The notes under the pieces are model-generated. The model was not told the origin of the DNA, ran no database searches, and saw only the letters and a program-made list of their open reading frames with translations. Shown one piece after another: positions 24,909 through 33,694 of a DNA stretch of 64,000 nt. The stretch is from the NCBI RefSeq assembly GCF_016595235.1, contig NZ_JAENHL010000007.1:655682-719681 (forward strand), in the 5' to 3' direction. The DNA is from Taklimakanibacter albus. Its GTDB lineage: Bacteria > Pseudomonadota > Alphaproteobacteria > Rhizobiales > Aestuariivirgaceae. The position numbers and the translations under genes are program-made. The first letter of the stretch is position 1; the number at the start of each line of letters is the position of its first letter.

Positions 24909-26147
24909 ATGAAACGCATTTTGGGAGCTCTGAGCATTGCCGCGGTGATGGCGGCCTCAACGGTCGTCCAGGCCCAGGACATTGTTCTCCAGGCACTCTT
25001 CATGAAGCAGACCGCCTATAGCGACAAAGACGTGCGCGACATGACGACCGATTTCGAGGCTGCCCATCCGGGGATCAAGGTCAATCTCGAATTCGTGCCT
25101 TACGAAGCCCTGCACAACAAGATTGTCGCCTCCATCAGCGCCGGTTCGGGTGGATATGATGTCGCCCTCGTGGACACGATCTGGCCGGCAGAGTTCGCCA
25201 CGAACCAGTTTGTCGACGACCTCACGAGCCTGGTTCCGCCGCGCGATCCCATCTTCGGCGGCGCCTGGAAGACCGGTGAATATGACGGAAAGATCTGGGC
25301 GATGCCCTGGATCCTCGACACGAAATATCTGTTCTACAACAAGGATATTCTCGCCAAGGCCGGGTTCGATCATCCCCCCGCGACACTCGACGAGCTGACC
25401 CAGCAGGCCAAGGTCATCAAGGACAAGGGTCTTGCCGACTACCCGATCGTGTGGAGCTGGGGTCAGGCGGAGGCGCTCGTCTGCGATTACGCGCTTCTCG
25501 TCCAGGCCTTCGGAGGCCAGTTCTATGACGAAAACGGCGAACCCGCCTTCACCAAAGGCGGCGCGCTCAAGGCCTTGCAGTTCATGGTGGGCTCGATCAA
25601 GGACGGCATATCCAATCCCCGTTCGACCGAGTTCCTCGAGGAAGAGGTCCGCAATACCTTCTCGAGCGGCCGGGCGGCTTTCGCGCTGAACTGGACTTAT
25701 ATGTGGCCGCTCGCCAACGACCCCAAGCAGAGCGAGGTGGCCGGCAAGATCGGCATCGTGCCGGCGCCCGGAACGCCCGAAGGCAGCCCGCAGGCCGCCA
25801 TCAACGGCTCGATGGGTCTGAGCATCATGCGGAATTCGGACAAGAAGGATGCCGCCTGGCTATATATCAAGTATCTGACCTCGCAGGAAACGCAGGACAA
25901 ATACGCCAGCATGAGCCTGCCGATCTGGAAGAGCTCCTACGCTGATCCGAAGGTGGTCAAGGGTCAGGAAGAGCTGATCAAGGCGGCCGAAACCTCTGTC
26001 GCGATCATGTATAATCGCCCGACAAAGGTTCAGTACCAGGAAATTTCCACCCTGCTCCAGCAGCAGATTCAAAGCGCGCTGCTCGGCCTCCAATCGCCGG
26101 AACAGGCGATGAAGGAGCTCGCTTCACAGACCAGCGGAATGAAGTGA
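24909..26147 (+). CDS. ABC sugar transporter, periplasmic binding protein (system A)
   Basis: The 412-aa protein begins with a clear Sec signal peptide (MKRILGALSIAAVMAASTVVQAQ, cleavage after residue 23 or so). A family 1 extracellular solute-binding fold follows: FEAAHPGIKVNLEFVPYEAL, GGYDVALVDTIWPAEFA, MPWILDTKYLFYNKDIL and AAINGSMGLSIMRNSDKKDAAWLYIKYL. GGGAG precedes the ATG by 5 bp. It heads a four-gene CUT1-type operon (binding protein, two permeases, ATPase). The ligand is probably a sugar or oligosaccharide, but specificity is not readable. Confidence 0.93.
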   Translation: MKRILGALSIAAVMAASTVVQAQDIVLQALFMKQTAYSDKDVRDMTTDFEAAHPGIKVNLEFVPYEALHNKIVASISAGSGGYDVALVDTIWPAEFATNQFVDDLTSLVPPRDPIFGGAWKTGEYDGKIWAMPWILDTKYLFYNKDILAKAGFDHPPATLDELTQQAKVIKDKGLADYPIVWSWGQAEALVCDYALLVQAFGGQFYDENGEPAFTKGGALKALQFMVGSIKDGISNPRSTEFLEEEVRNTFSSGRAAFALNWTYMWPLANDPKQSEVAGKIGIVPAPGTPEGSPQAAINGSMGLSIMRNSDKKDAAWLYIKYLTSQETQDKYASMSLPIWKSSYADPKVVKGQEELIKAAETSVAIMYNRPTKVQYQEISTLLQQQIQSALLGLQSPEQAMKELASQTSGMK

Positions 26148-26283
26148 GGATCGCGCCGTGCTTGCCATGGGTGCAGGTCGCCGATGGCAAGCCCCCTATG
26201 CACCCTCCCCTGCGGCTCCTTCCAGCGAAAATCGCGATGACGCGAAGCCGCCTCCTTTCAGAAATGATCCCGCCGGACAGACT

Positions 26284-27171
26284 GTGACGCTCATTAGACG
26301 AGAAAACCGGACAGCATGGCTGCTGCTCCTTCCCATGTTCATCATCGTGCTCGGGGTAACGGGCTACCCGCTGCTGCAATCGATCTGGTTGTCATTTCAT
26401 TCGCGCCCGCTGGCGGGACACGATGTCCAGGCCGAATGGGTCGGGCTGGCCAACTTCAAGACTGTTCTCGAGAATGCGGCCTTCCGCGCGGCGGTTGCGC
26501 GCACACTCTATTTCACGATCGTATCGGTCCTCGCTGAGGCGATGATTGGCGTCATGGTCGCCCTTCTGCTCGACCAGGAATTTCGCGGGCGCGCCTTTGT
26601 TCGCGCCCTGCTGGTGCTGCCTTTGGCGATGCCCACGGTGGTGTCGGCCATGATGTGGCGACTGATCTACAATCCCGAATATGGCGCCTTCAATGCCCTG
26701 CTGCTCCAGATCGGCCTGATCGACAATTATCAGTCCTGGCTCGGCACACCCGGCCTGGCCATGAACATGGTGATCGTTGCCGAGGTGTGGAAGAACTTCT
26801 CGATCGTGGCGATCATCGTGCTTGCCGCCCTGCAGACGATTCCGCGTGAGCTGTATGAGGCCGCGACAATCGATAGCGCGGGACCGTGGGCTCGCTTCCG
26901 CAATGTCACCTGGCCTGGCATTCTGGCACCGCTCAGCGTGGCGTTGGTGCTGCGCACGATCGAAGCCTTCAAGGTCTTCGACATCTTCTACGTCATGACG
27001 CGCGGCGGCCCCGCCAACACGACCAAGACCGCCACCTTCTTCGTGTACGACGAATCCTTTGCGTTCCTGCGGGCCGGCAGCGCCGCCTCATACGCACTCG
27101 TCGTCGTTGCGATCTCGATGGTGCTGATTGCGATCTATGTCCGTCTGCTTCGGAGGCAGGACCAGCCATGA
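26284..27171 (+). CDS. ABC sugar transporter permease 1 (system A)
   Basis: This is a MalF/UgpA-type inner-membrane permease with about six hydrophobic segments and the EAA coupling loop ELYEAATIDSAGPWARFRN at the cytoplasmic face. I choose the GTG at 26284 (MTLIRRENRTAWLLLLPMFI), which places a short basic N-terminus before the first membrane helix. The frame is open back to a GTG at 26158, but the extra 42 residues are Pro/Ala-rich with no family resemblance. It is followed by permease 2 with a 4-bp ATGA overlap. Confidence 0.88.
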   Translation: MTLIRRENRTAWLLLLPMFIIVLGVTGYPLLQSIWLSFHSRPLAGHDVQAEWVGLANFKTVLENAAFRAAVARTLYFTIVSVLAEAMIGVMVALLLDQEFRGRAFVRALLVLPLAMPTVVSAMMWRLIYNPEYGAFNALLLQIGLIDNYQSWLGTPGLAMNMVIVAEVWKNFSIVAIIVLAALQTIPRELYEAATIDSAGPWARFRNVTWPGILAPLSVALVLRTIEAFKVFDIFYVMTRGGPANTTKTATFFVYDESFAFLRAGSAASYALVVVAISMVLIAIYVRLLRRQDQP

Positions 27172-28010
27172 GAAGAATTTTCTGGCGCATCGCCCTCTAT
27201 GCGAGCGTGTTGCTTGTCACGGCCATCATCCTGGCGCCGGTATGCTGGATGTTCATCATGAGCGTCAGCTCCATGACCGATCTGACCGCACGGCCGATGC
27301 AATGGCTTCCGGCAACGATGGATTTTTCCCGCTACCGCATGTTGTTGACGTTCGAGCCGAACTCGCCCGGCGAGATATTCCTCCTTGCGCTGCGCAATAC
27401 CTTCCTCGCGGCGGCGGGAGCGTCCATTTTGTCACTGATAGTCGGTTTTCCCGCCGCCTACAGTTTCTCGCGGCTTCCTGGCCGGCGGGCTCCGCTTCTC
27501 TATCTGGTGCTCTCGACATACATGCTGCCGTCGGTGGCATTGATCCTGCCGATATATATCGCGCTGAGCGCATTCGGCCTGCTCAATACCCCGTTCAGCC
27601 TCGCGGTCGTCTACTGCTCGATCGTGCTGCCCTTCGTCGTCTGGCTGCTCACCGGCAATCTCAATACGCTGCCGCGTGAAATCGACCACGCCGCGGCGAT
27701 GGATGGTGCCAATCTCTGGCAGACCATTCGCCATGTCGTGCTTCCCTTGTCGGGAGCGGCCATTGGCACGGCGGCATTGTTTGGACTTCTGCTGGCGTGG
27801 GACGAGTTCTTTTTCTCGCTCATCCTGACCAATGACCTGCGCGCCAAGACGCTGAGTGTCGCGATCGCGGATTTCGCCGCCGGCCGCGCGACCGACTACC
27901 CGCTTATCGCGACAGCGGGCCTGCTTTCGGCGCTGCCCCCGGTCTTCATCGCCTTCTTCCTGCAGCGCTCTCTCGTCAAGGGATTGGCGGCGGGCAGCGT
28001 GAAAGGCTGA
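27168..28010 (+). CDS. ABC sugar transporter permease 2 (system A)
   Basis: The 280-aa protein is a MalG/UgpE-type permease. It has an N-terminal membrane anchor (IALYASVLLVTAIILAPVCW), a large periplasmic loop, NTFLAAAGASILSLIVGFPAAYSF in the core and the EAA-type loop IDHAAAMDGANLWQTIRHVVLP. It ends with the typical LVKGLAAGSVKG. It overlaps permease 1 by 4 bp and precedes the ATPase by 36 bp. Confidence 0.92.
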   Translation: MRRIFWRIALYASVLLVTAIILAPVCWMFIMSVSSMTDLTARPMQWLPATMDFSRYRMLLTFEPNSPGEIFLLALRNTFLAAAGASILSLIVGFPAAYSFSRLPGRRAPLLYLVLSTYMLPSVALILPIYIALSAFGLLNTPFSLAVVYCSIVLPFVVWLLTGNLNTLPREIDHAAAMDGANLWQTIRHVVLPLSGAAIGTAALFGLLLAWDEFFFSLILTNDLRAKTLSVAIADFAAGRATDYPLIATAGLLSALPPVFIAFFLQRSLVKGLAAGSVKG

Positions 28011-28046
28011 TCGCGCAAGCAGTTGACAGACAACAGGATTGATCAG

Positions 28047-29108
28047 ATGTCGGGTGTGACAATCAACAATGTGAAGAAGGCCTATGGCGGATTCGAGATC
28101 CTGCATGGCATAGACGCGGAGATCCAGGACGGCGAGTTCGTCGTCCTCGTCGGGCCCTCGGGCTGCGGCAAGTCGACCCTGTTGCGCATGATTGCCGGTC
28201 TCGAGGGCGTCACGTCGGGAACGATCGCCATTGGCGACCGAGTCATCAACGAGGTCCACGCCAAGGACCGGGATATCGCCATGGTATTCCAGAACTACGC
28301 CCTCTATCCGCATATGACGGTCGAGCAGAATATGGGTTTCAGCCTGAAGCTCGCTGGCAGGAAGGCGCCGGCGATCAGGACGAGCGTCGAGCAGGTGGCC
28401 GGCTTCCTTGGCCTCTCTCCCCTGCTACGGCGTTATCCGAGACAACTTTCCGGTGGGCAGCGTCAGCGTGTCGCGATGGGCCGCGCGCTCGTCCGCAATC
28501 CAAAAGTCTTCCTGTTCGACGAGCCGCTCTCCAATCTGGACGCCAAGCTTCGCGTCCAGATGCGCAGCGAGATCAAGTCACTGCACCGTCAATTCCCGAC
28601 CACCGCCGTCTATGTGACACATGATCAGGTCGAGGCGATGACGCTCGCCGACAGGATCATCGTCATGTGCGGCGGACGGATCGAACAAGTAGGTACGCCG
28701 GGTGAGCTCTACGAGCAGCCTGCCAACCTGTTCGTCGCTGGATTCATTGGCTCTCCGGCCATGAACTTTCTGCCGGGAGAACTCGCCGATGACATGAGGA
28801 GCGTTCTCCTGGGCGAGCAGAGGGTGTCGGTGAAGGCGCCGGGCCACGCCAAGCCCCGTCAACGGGTCACTGTCGGCTTCCGTCCGGAACGTATCAGGTT
28901 CTGCGACAGCGGCGGGATCCACTTCAAGGTCGCTGATGTCGAGTTCACCGGCGCGAATTCCTACGTGATAGGCCACATCGGCCGCGAGCAGATTTGCGCC
29001 AGCGTCAACGGCCGTACTCATGTAAAGGCGGGGCAATCGGCCTCGATCGCCATCGACCCGGCTTCCATCCATCTGTTTGACACGACGACCGGCAAGGCTC
29101 TCGTCTGA
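28047..29108 (+). CDS. ABC sugar transporter ATP-binding protein (system A, UgpC/MsmK type)
   Basis: Read from the ATG at 28047, this 353-aa ATPase has Walker [10 protein letters not shown], a Q-loop ([12 protein letters not shown]), the signature [15 protein letters not shown], Walker [13 protein letters not shown] and the switch histidine in VTHDQVEAM. An OB-type regulatory domain fills the last 110 residues (VGFRPERI). This makes system A self-sufficient for energy. A TTG at 28023 would add 8 residues; the ATG has a CAGGA element upstream. It converges with the ATPase gene of system B across a 70-bp gap. Confidence 0.92.
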   Translation: MSGVTINNVKKAYGGFEILHGIDAEIQDGEFVVLVGPSGCGKSTLLRMIAGLEGVTSGTIAIGDRVINEVHAKDRDIAMVFQNYALYPHMTVEQNMGFSLKLAGRKAPAIRTSVEQVAGFLGLSPLLRRYPRQLSGGQRQRVAMGRALVRNPKVFLFDEPLSNLDAKLRVQMRSEIKSLHRQFPTTAVYVTHDQVEAMTLADRIIVMCGGRIEQVGTPGELYEQPANLFVAGFIGSPAMNFLPGELADDMRSVLLGEQRVSVKAPGHAKPRQRVTVGFRPERIRFCDSGGIHFKVADVEFTGANSYVIGHIGREQICASVNGRTHVKAGQSASIAIDPASIHLFDTTTGKALV

Positions 29109-29178
29109 AGGCCTCACTCCGGCCGGTAGGCTGAGCACGCTTCACTGCGCCGGTCACCGGACGGAACGGCTCGAGCGG

Positions 29179-30372
29179 TCACGGATTACCGAGCGCGAGA
29201 CCAGTTTGCGCGTCGAAGAAGTAGATGCGCGCCGGATCGATGGCGAGCGATACCTCGTCATTCGCCCGAAGGCGAAGCCGGCCCTCGAGTCGCGCGGATA
29301 TCTTTGTCAAGCTGCTCCCGCCCAGAAGCGACGTGTAGACGTCCTTGGCCGTGAAGTCGAAATCGAAAGGAACCGCCGGCGTCCTGGCGGAGAACGAGAC
29401 GGATGAATGGTCGCCCAGCATCTCCATGTCGGTGATACGGGTATTGAAGGCGACTCCGCCCGGGGGCGCCACGCCTATGTCTGCCGGCCGCACGCCGATA
29501 ACGATATACCCATCTGCTCTGCCGGCAGCGTCCGCCAGTGCCTGGCTCTGCATCGCCTGCGGCAGGGCGATCACGATATCGCCCATGCTGATCTCGAGGG
29601 CGCCACCACGGCGAACCAGCCTGGCAAGCAGGATGTTCATCGGCGGACTGCCCATAAAACCGGCGACAAAAACATTATGAGGCCTTTCGAAGAGCTCGGT
29701 CGGCGTGGCGAACTGCTGGACGTTCGTGTTGCCGCTCTCGCCGATCGGGCGGAGCACCGCCACGCGGGTGCCGAGAGTGAGGGCCTCGACCTGGTCATGG
29801 GTCACATAGACGGTCGTGACCCCGAGTCTGGAATGCAAGGCGCGCATCTCCGCGCGCATCTCGACACGAAGCTTGGCGTCCAGATTGGACAGCGGCTCGT
29901 CCATCAGGAATACCTTGGGGTGCCTGACGATCGCCCTGCCGATGGCGACCCGCTGACGCTGTCCGCCCGACAAGGCCTTCGGCTTGCGCTGGAGCAGGTT
30001 TTCAAGCCCGAGCGACCTGGCGACGTCGCGGACGCGACGATGACGCTCGGCCTTGCTCAGACCTGCGACCTTCAGGGCGAAGCCGATATTCTCCTCGACG
30101 GTCATGTGCGGATAGAGCGCATAGCTTTGAAAGACCATCGCGACATTGCGCGCCCGGGCCTTTACCGCATTGGACAGCAGCCCGCCGATATAAAGCTCGC
30201 CTTCGCTGATGTCCTCGAGGCCGGCGATGATGCGCAGCAGCGTCGACTTGCCACAACCCGATGGTCCCACCAGGACGATGAACTCGCCCTCATCGATGGT
30301 CAGGTCGACCTGCCTGAGCACATCCGTGCCGGCATAATGCTTTCCCAGTCCCCTGATGTCGATCGCGCTCAT
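29179..30372 (-). CDS. ABC sugar transporter ATP-binding protein (system B, UgpC/MsmK type)
   Basis: The 397-aa ATPase has Walker [10 protein letters not shown], the signature [15 protein letters not shown], Walker [22 protein letters not shown] and a C-terminal OB-fold domain with IGVRPADIG. It is longer than its counterpart in system A by about 44 residues, mostly in the regulatory domain, and the two are clearly not a recent duplication. It is the last gene of the second, oppositely oriented transporter operon. Confidence 0.92.
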   Translation of the reverse strand: MSAIDIRGLGKHYAGTDVLRQVDLTIDEGEFIVLVGPSGCGKSTLLRIIAGLEDISEGELYIGGLLSNAVKARARNVAMVFQSYALYPHMTVEENIGFALKVAGLSKAERHRRVRDVARSLGLENLLQRKPKALSGGQRQRVAIGRAIVRHPKVFLMDEPLSNLDAKLRVEMRAEMRALHSRLGVTTVYVTHDQVEALTLGTRVAVLRPIGESGNTNVQQFATPTELFERPHNVFVAGFMGSPPMNILLARLVRRGGALEISMGDIVIALPQAMQSQALADAAGRADGYIVIGVRPADIGVAPPGGVAFNTRITDMEMLGDHSSVSFSARTPAVPFDFDFTAKDVYTSLLGGSSLTKISARLEGRLRLRANDEVSLAIDPARIYFFDAQTGLALGNP

Positions 30373-30384
30373 TTTGATTCCTGC

Positions 30385-31251
30385 CTATTTCAAGCTGCCG
30401 CTGGTCATCCCTGTCATGAAATACCGCTGGCAGAACACGAACAGCATTCCGATCGGTATCATGGCGCAGGTATTGGCCGCCATGATCAGTCCCCAGTCGG
30501 CGCGCGACTGCTCGGCCTTCATCGAGGAAATTCCGACCGTGACCGTCTTGAGCCCATCGTTGGTGATCGCGACGACCGGCCACAGCAGATCCACCCATTG
30601 ATACATGAATGTCGTGATCACCACGACCGCCAGTGCCGGCGCGACCAGCGGCAGCACGATGCGCCAGTAGATCGTGAAGACCGAGCATCCATCGAGCTTC
30701 GCCGCCTCCTCCAGCTCGTAGGGAATCGTCGCCATGGCCTGCCGCATGAGGAAGACGCCGAGCGGATAGGAGAGATGAGGCAAAATGAGCGCCCACGGCG
30801 TATTGATCAGTCCGATATCGCGCAGCAGGAGGAAACGCGGCACGATGGTCACCGCCGGCGGGACCATCATTGCGGCGATCAGCAGAAGGAAAATAAGTTC
30901 TTTGAACTTGAACTGCAGCCGCGCGAACGCATAACCGGCCAGCGAATCGATCCCCACTTTCAACAAGGCGGTCGTAGTCGCGACAAACATGCTGTTGCCC
31001 AGCCAGTTCAGCATGGACGTATCGGAGAACAGGCGATGGAAATTGGCGAGCGTCACATCGCTCGGCACCAGGTCCCAGGGCGAGAAACGCAGGATCGTGG
31101 ACTCACGCAAGGCCGTCGAGAGCATGAAGACGAAAGGATAAAGGACCAGGACGGCAATGATCGTCACGCCGATGTAGATCGGAAGCCTGGAGACCTGACG
31201 GTTCAGCGCCGGGCGGTGACGGAGCAGCAGGGTCCGGGATGCGGAGGTCAT
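30385..31251 (-). CDS. ABC sugar transporter permease 2 (system B)
   Basis: This is a 288-aa MalG-type permease with the EAA-type loop ELEEAAKLDGCSVFTIYWRIVLP, preceded by NTPWALILPHLSYPLGVFLMRQ and followed by MYQWVDLLWPV. The C-terminus YFMTGMTSGSLK is typical of the second permease of CUT1 systems. It lies 12 bp upstream of the ATPase gene and 2 bp downstream of the permease 1 gene. Confidence 0.92.
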   Translation of the reverse strand: MTSASRTLLLRHRPALNRQVSRLPIYIGVTIIAVLVLYPFVFMLSTALRESTILRFSPWDLVPSDVTLANFHRLFSDTSMLNWLGNSMFVATTTALLKVGIDSLAGYAFARLQFKFKELIFLLLIAAMMVPPAVTIVPRFLLLRDIGLINTPWALILPHLSYPLGVFLMRQAMATIPYELEEAAKLDGCSVFTIYWRIVLPLVAPALAVVVITTFMYQWVDLLWPVVAITNDGLKTVTVGISSMKAEQSRADWGLIMAANTCAMIPIGMLFVFCQRYFMTGMTSGSLK

Positions 31252-31253
31252 GT

Positions 31254-32171
31254 CTATCGGTCCGAGGGGAGGACTTTGAGCAGCACGGCGGTGATGCTCA
31301 TGACGGCGAGCAGCAGCAATGTCGAGGTGGCGGATGCGAGACCGAGCTGGTCGTATTTGAAGGCATTGCTGAAGATATACCAGGCGATCGACTCGGTGGA
31401 TCCGCCTGGCCCGCCACCCGTGATCATGTAGACCGCATCGAAGAGCTGGAAGTTGAAGATGACCGCCATGATCAGGCAGAAGGTGATCGTGGGACGCAAT
31501 TGCGGCAGTGTGATCGACCAGAATTGGCGGATGGGCCCGGCGCCGTCCAGTTCCGCCGCCTCATAAAGCTCCTCAGGAATGGCGACCAGTCCGGCGAGGA
31601 AGATCACCATGTAGAAGCCCACGCCTCGCCAGAGCTCGACCAGGACGATGGTCAGCGTGGCCATCAGAGGCGAAGACAGCCACTCCACCTCGCGCACGTT
31701 CACGACCGCCAGCAGCATGTTGATCAGCCCGACATTTGGAAAGATCATGAACAGCCAGAGCGTCGAAAGCGTCACCATCGGGGCGAGGCTCGGGAAGAAG
31801 ATCGCCGCCTTGAAGAAGTTCTTCCCGCGAATGAACTTGTCGTTCAGCAGCACCGCCATCGCCAGCGACACCGCGAGAACCGACGGAACGATGATGACGA
31901 AGTACAGGAGGGTGAATTTTATGGTTTGATAGAACTCTCTGTCCGACCAAAGCGTCAGGTAGTTGTCGAATCCCGAATAGCTGAATCCTGACAGGATACC
32001 GCCTTCGTAGAAGGACAGCACAATGGTCGTGATCAGCGGGCCGGCCTGGAAGACGACGAAGAAGAGGAGCGCCGGAGCCAGGAATAGATAGGCGACGGCA
32101 TTGCTGAGGAGCGCCTCCCGCAATCCAAGATGCGCTTTTCCGGACCGACGAGCGGCTGAGAGGACATTCAT
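31254..32171 (-). CDS. ABC sugar transporter permease 1 (system B)
   Basis: This is a 305-aa MalF-type permease: first helix YLFLAPALLFFVVFQAGPLI, core FTLLYFVIIVPSVLAVSLAMAVLLND, and coupling loop ELYEAAELDGAGPIRQFWSITLP. It ends with MSITAVLLKVLPSDR. The ATG at 32169-32171 is preferred; the frame stays open 9 codons upstream to a TTG. The binding-protein gene precedes it by 66 bp. Confidence 0.9.
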   Translation of the reverse strand: MNVLSAARRSGKAHLGLREALLSNAVAYLFLAPALLFFVVFQAGPLITTIVLSFYEGGILSGFSYSGFDNYLTLWSDREFYQTIKFTLLYFVIIVPSVLAVSLAMAVLLNDKFIRGKNFFKAAIFFPSLAPMVTLSTLWLFMIFPNVGLINMLLAVVNVREVEWLSSPLMATLTIVLVELWRGVGFYMVIFLAGLVAIPEELYEAAELDGAGPIRQFWSITLPQLRPTITFCLIMAVIFNFQLFDAVYMITGGGPGGSTESIAWYIFSNAFKYDQLGLASATSTLLLLAVMSITAVLLKVLPSDR

Positions 32172-32237
32172 TGATGGCAAGCCAGATGAAATTGTCAAAG
32201 CCGGGCCGGCGCACGGATCGCACCGGCCCCGCCGGGA

Positions 32238-33467
32238 TCAGCGGAGAACCCGCTCCAGAGAGGCCTGGGCGTTTTTCGCGGCCTCTTCGGGTGCAATTAT
32301 CCCAGACAATGCGGCCTCGACCTCCTTGAACCACAGATCCACGATCTGATTGGACTTGGGCACGATCGGTATATTGCGGTTCTGCGCCATGTTATCGAGA
32401 AAGGCCTTACCGTCGGGATCGCTCTGGTAGAGATTGGTGTCCACGCGTGCGGGGAATAATCCGACCGCTGCGATATACTGCTCAACCACCTGCTTCGACG
32501 TTATGAACTTGACGAATTCCCAGGCCTCTTCCTTGTAAGCGCATTCATTGGCGATGGCGAAATATCCCCAGTCCTGGAAGTTGTGCTGCCCGCCGGGGCC
32601 CGTCGGCGACTTGACGATGCCGTATTTCAGATCCGGCGCTTCCGCTTTGAGCTTGCCGAGCACCTCTGCTGCCATGTTCTGCACGGCAATGCTGCCACGC
32701 ACGAACAGATCCTGTCCCTCTTGAGCGGAATAGTTGCCGATCGGAGCGATCAGCTTCTCGTCGAACAGCGCCTTCAGCCACTTCATCGTGTGGACCGAGG
32801 CATCGTCGTCCACGCGAGGTTTTCCGCTCTTGTCCAGGATGTCTCCACCCATCGACCACAGGAACGGCAGATAGCTTTGATAGCCGAGCTTGGCCGCCGC
32901 GACCGGAATATTGCCCGGGGTCTCGACGCCGCTCGCCTTCAGCTTGCGAAGCGTCTCGACCAGGTCGTCCATCGTCCAGTCATCGGTGGGATATTTGACA
33001 CCAGCCTTGTCGAACATGTCCTTGTTGTAGAGCCACATGCGCGGACTGGTCGCGAACGGGACACCGACCTGCATCTCGCCGAAATGGGCGACGGTCCAGA
33101 GTGGGCCATATCCGCCCTTCACCTGATCGGACCAACCGGCGGCATCGATATCCACGAATTTTTTGTTGTAGATGAAGGCCGGAGAGAACGCGTCGACCAT
33201 GTAGCTGACACAGGGCGCGTTGCCGCTGGCAAAGGCCGCCGTATAGGCCTCGTTCCAAGTGTTCCAGGGGGTGATCACATGATCGATCTTCACGCCGGGA
33301 TGTGCTTTTTCGAATTCGGCAATGTACGGAGACCAAAGGGCAGCCTCGTCCGCGCTGTGCGGGGCCTTCCAGAACCCGATTGTTTTTGTCTCCTCGGATG
33401 AGGCCGAGCTCACCAAAAACAACGAGCCGACAGCTCCCAGGAGCCCGACAATCGTCCTGTACTTCAT
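32238..33467 (-). CDS. ABC sugar transporter, periplasmic binding protein (system B)
   Basis: From the ATG at 33465-33467 (AAGGGTGG lies 8 bp upstream) the 409-aa protein has a signal peptide (MKYRTIVGLLGAVGSLFLVSSASS). A family 1 solute-binding fold follows: FEKAHPGVKIDHVITPWNTW, SYMVDAFSPAFIYNKKF, VPFATSPRMWLYNKDMF and ECAYKEEAWEFVKFITSKQ. It shares the fold but little close sequence with the system A protein, so the two importers probably take different but related sugars. An ATG nine codons upstream lacks a good ribosome-binding site. Confidence 0.92.
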   Translation of the reverse strand: MKYRTIVGLLGAVGSLFLVSSASSEETKTIGFWKAPHSADEAALWSPYIAEFEKAHPGVKIDHVITPWNTWNEAYTAAFASGNAPCVSYMVDAFSPAFIYNKKFVDIDAAGWSDQVKGGYGPLWTVAHFGEMQVGVPFATSPRMWLYNKDMFDKAGVKYPTDDWTMDDLVETLRKLKASGVETPGNIPVAAAKLGYQSYLPFLWSMGGDILDKSGKPRVDDDASVHTMKWLKALFDEKLIAPIGNYSAQEGQDLFVRGSIAVQNMAAEVLGKLKAEAPDLKYGIVKSPTGPGGQHNFQDWGYFAIANECAYKEEAWEFVKFITSKQVVEQYIAAVGLFPARVDTNLYQSDPDGKAFLDNMAQNRNIPIVPKSNQIVDLWFKEVEAALSGIIAPEEAAKNAQASLERVLR

Positions 33468-33525
33468 GCGATCCACCCTTTTCTTGCAAGACATCGCCTG
33501 GCGAGATCACCAGGCGGCATCCGTT

Positions 33526-33616
33526 ATTTTGCTACAATGTACAATAACATTTACAATCATGAAAAGGATGCTTGTCAACTTTTTTATATCAACGTATGAC
33601 ATTCTACAATGTAGAA
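33526..33616. promoter_or_regulatory. Operator-like motifs between system B and the PIG-L gene
   Basis: CTACAATGTA occurs at 33532-33541 and again at 33604-33613. The second copy is the core of a perfect 15-bp palindrome, TTCTACA-A-TGTAGAA (33602-33616). On the minus strand, 33526-33538 reads ATTGTAGCAAAAT, the motif also found before system A. Two sites of one regulator flanking the divergent promoters would coordinate system B and the deacetylase. Confidence 0.55.
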
Positions 33617-33694
33617 ATACTGGTTGGCTTCCGGGGGAGGCGCGCAATCGGTCAGTCGAAGCAGGCGCGCATAAGGATTTTTGGAGCAACTTAC

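Noticed and set aside
29407..31431. 674-codon open frame on the plus strand across the system B transporter genes
   Set aside because: It is antisense to an ATPase and a permease with clear motifs; composition (His/Asp/Arg/Gln-rich) is typical of shadow frames.
33572..33694. N-terminal extension of the PIG-L protein to the ATG/GTG-like start at 33572
   Set aside because: The extension would translate through the palindromic operator and has no family-like sequence; the TTG at 33695 has a well-placed GGAG and directly precedes the conserved first strand.
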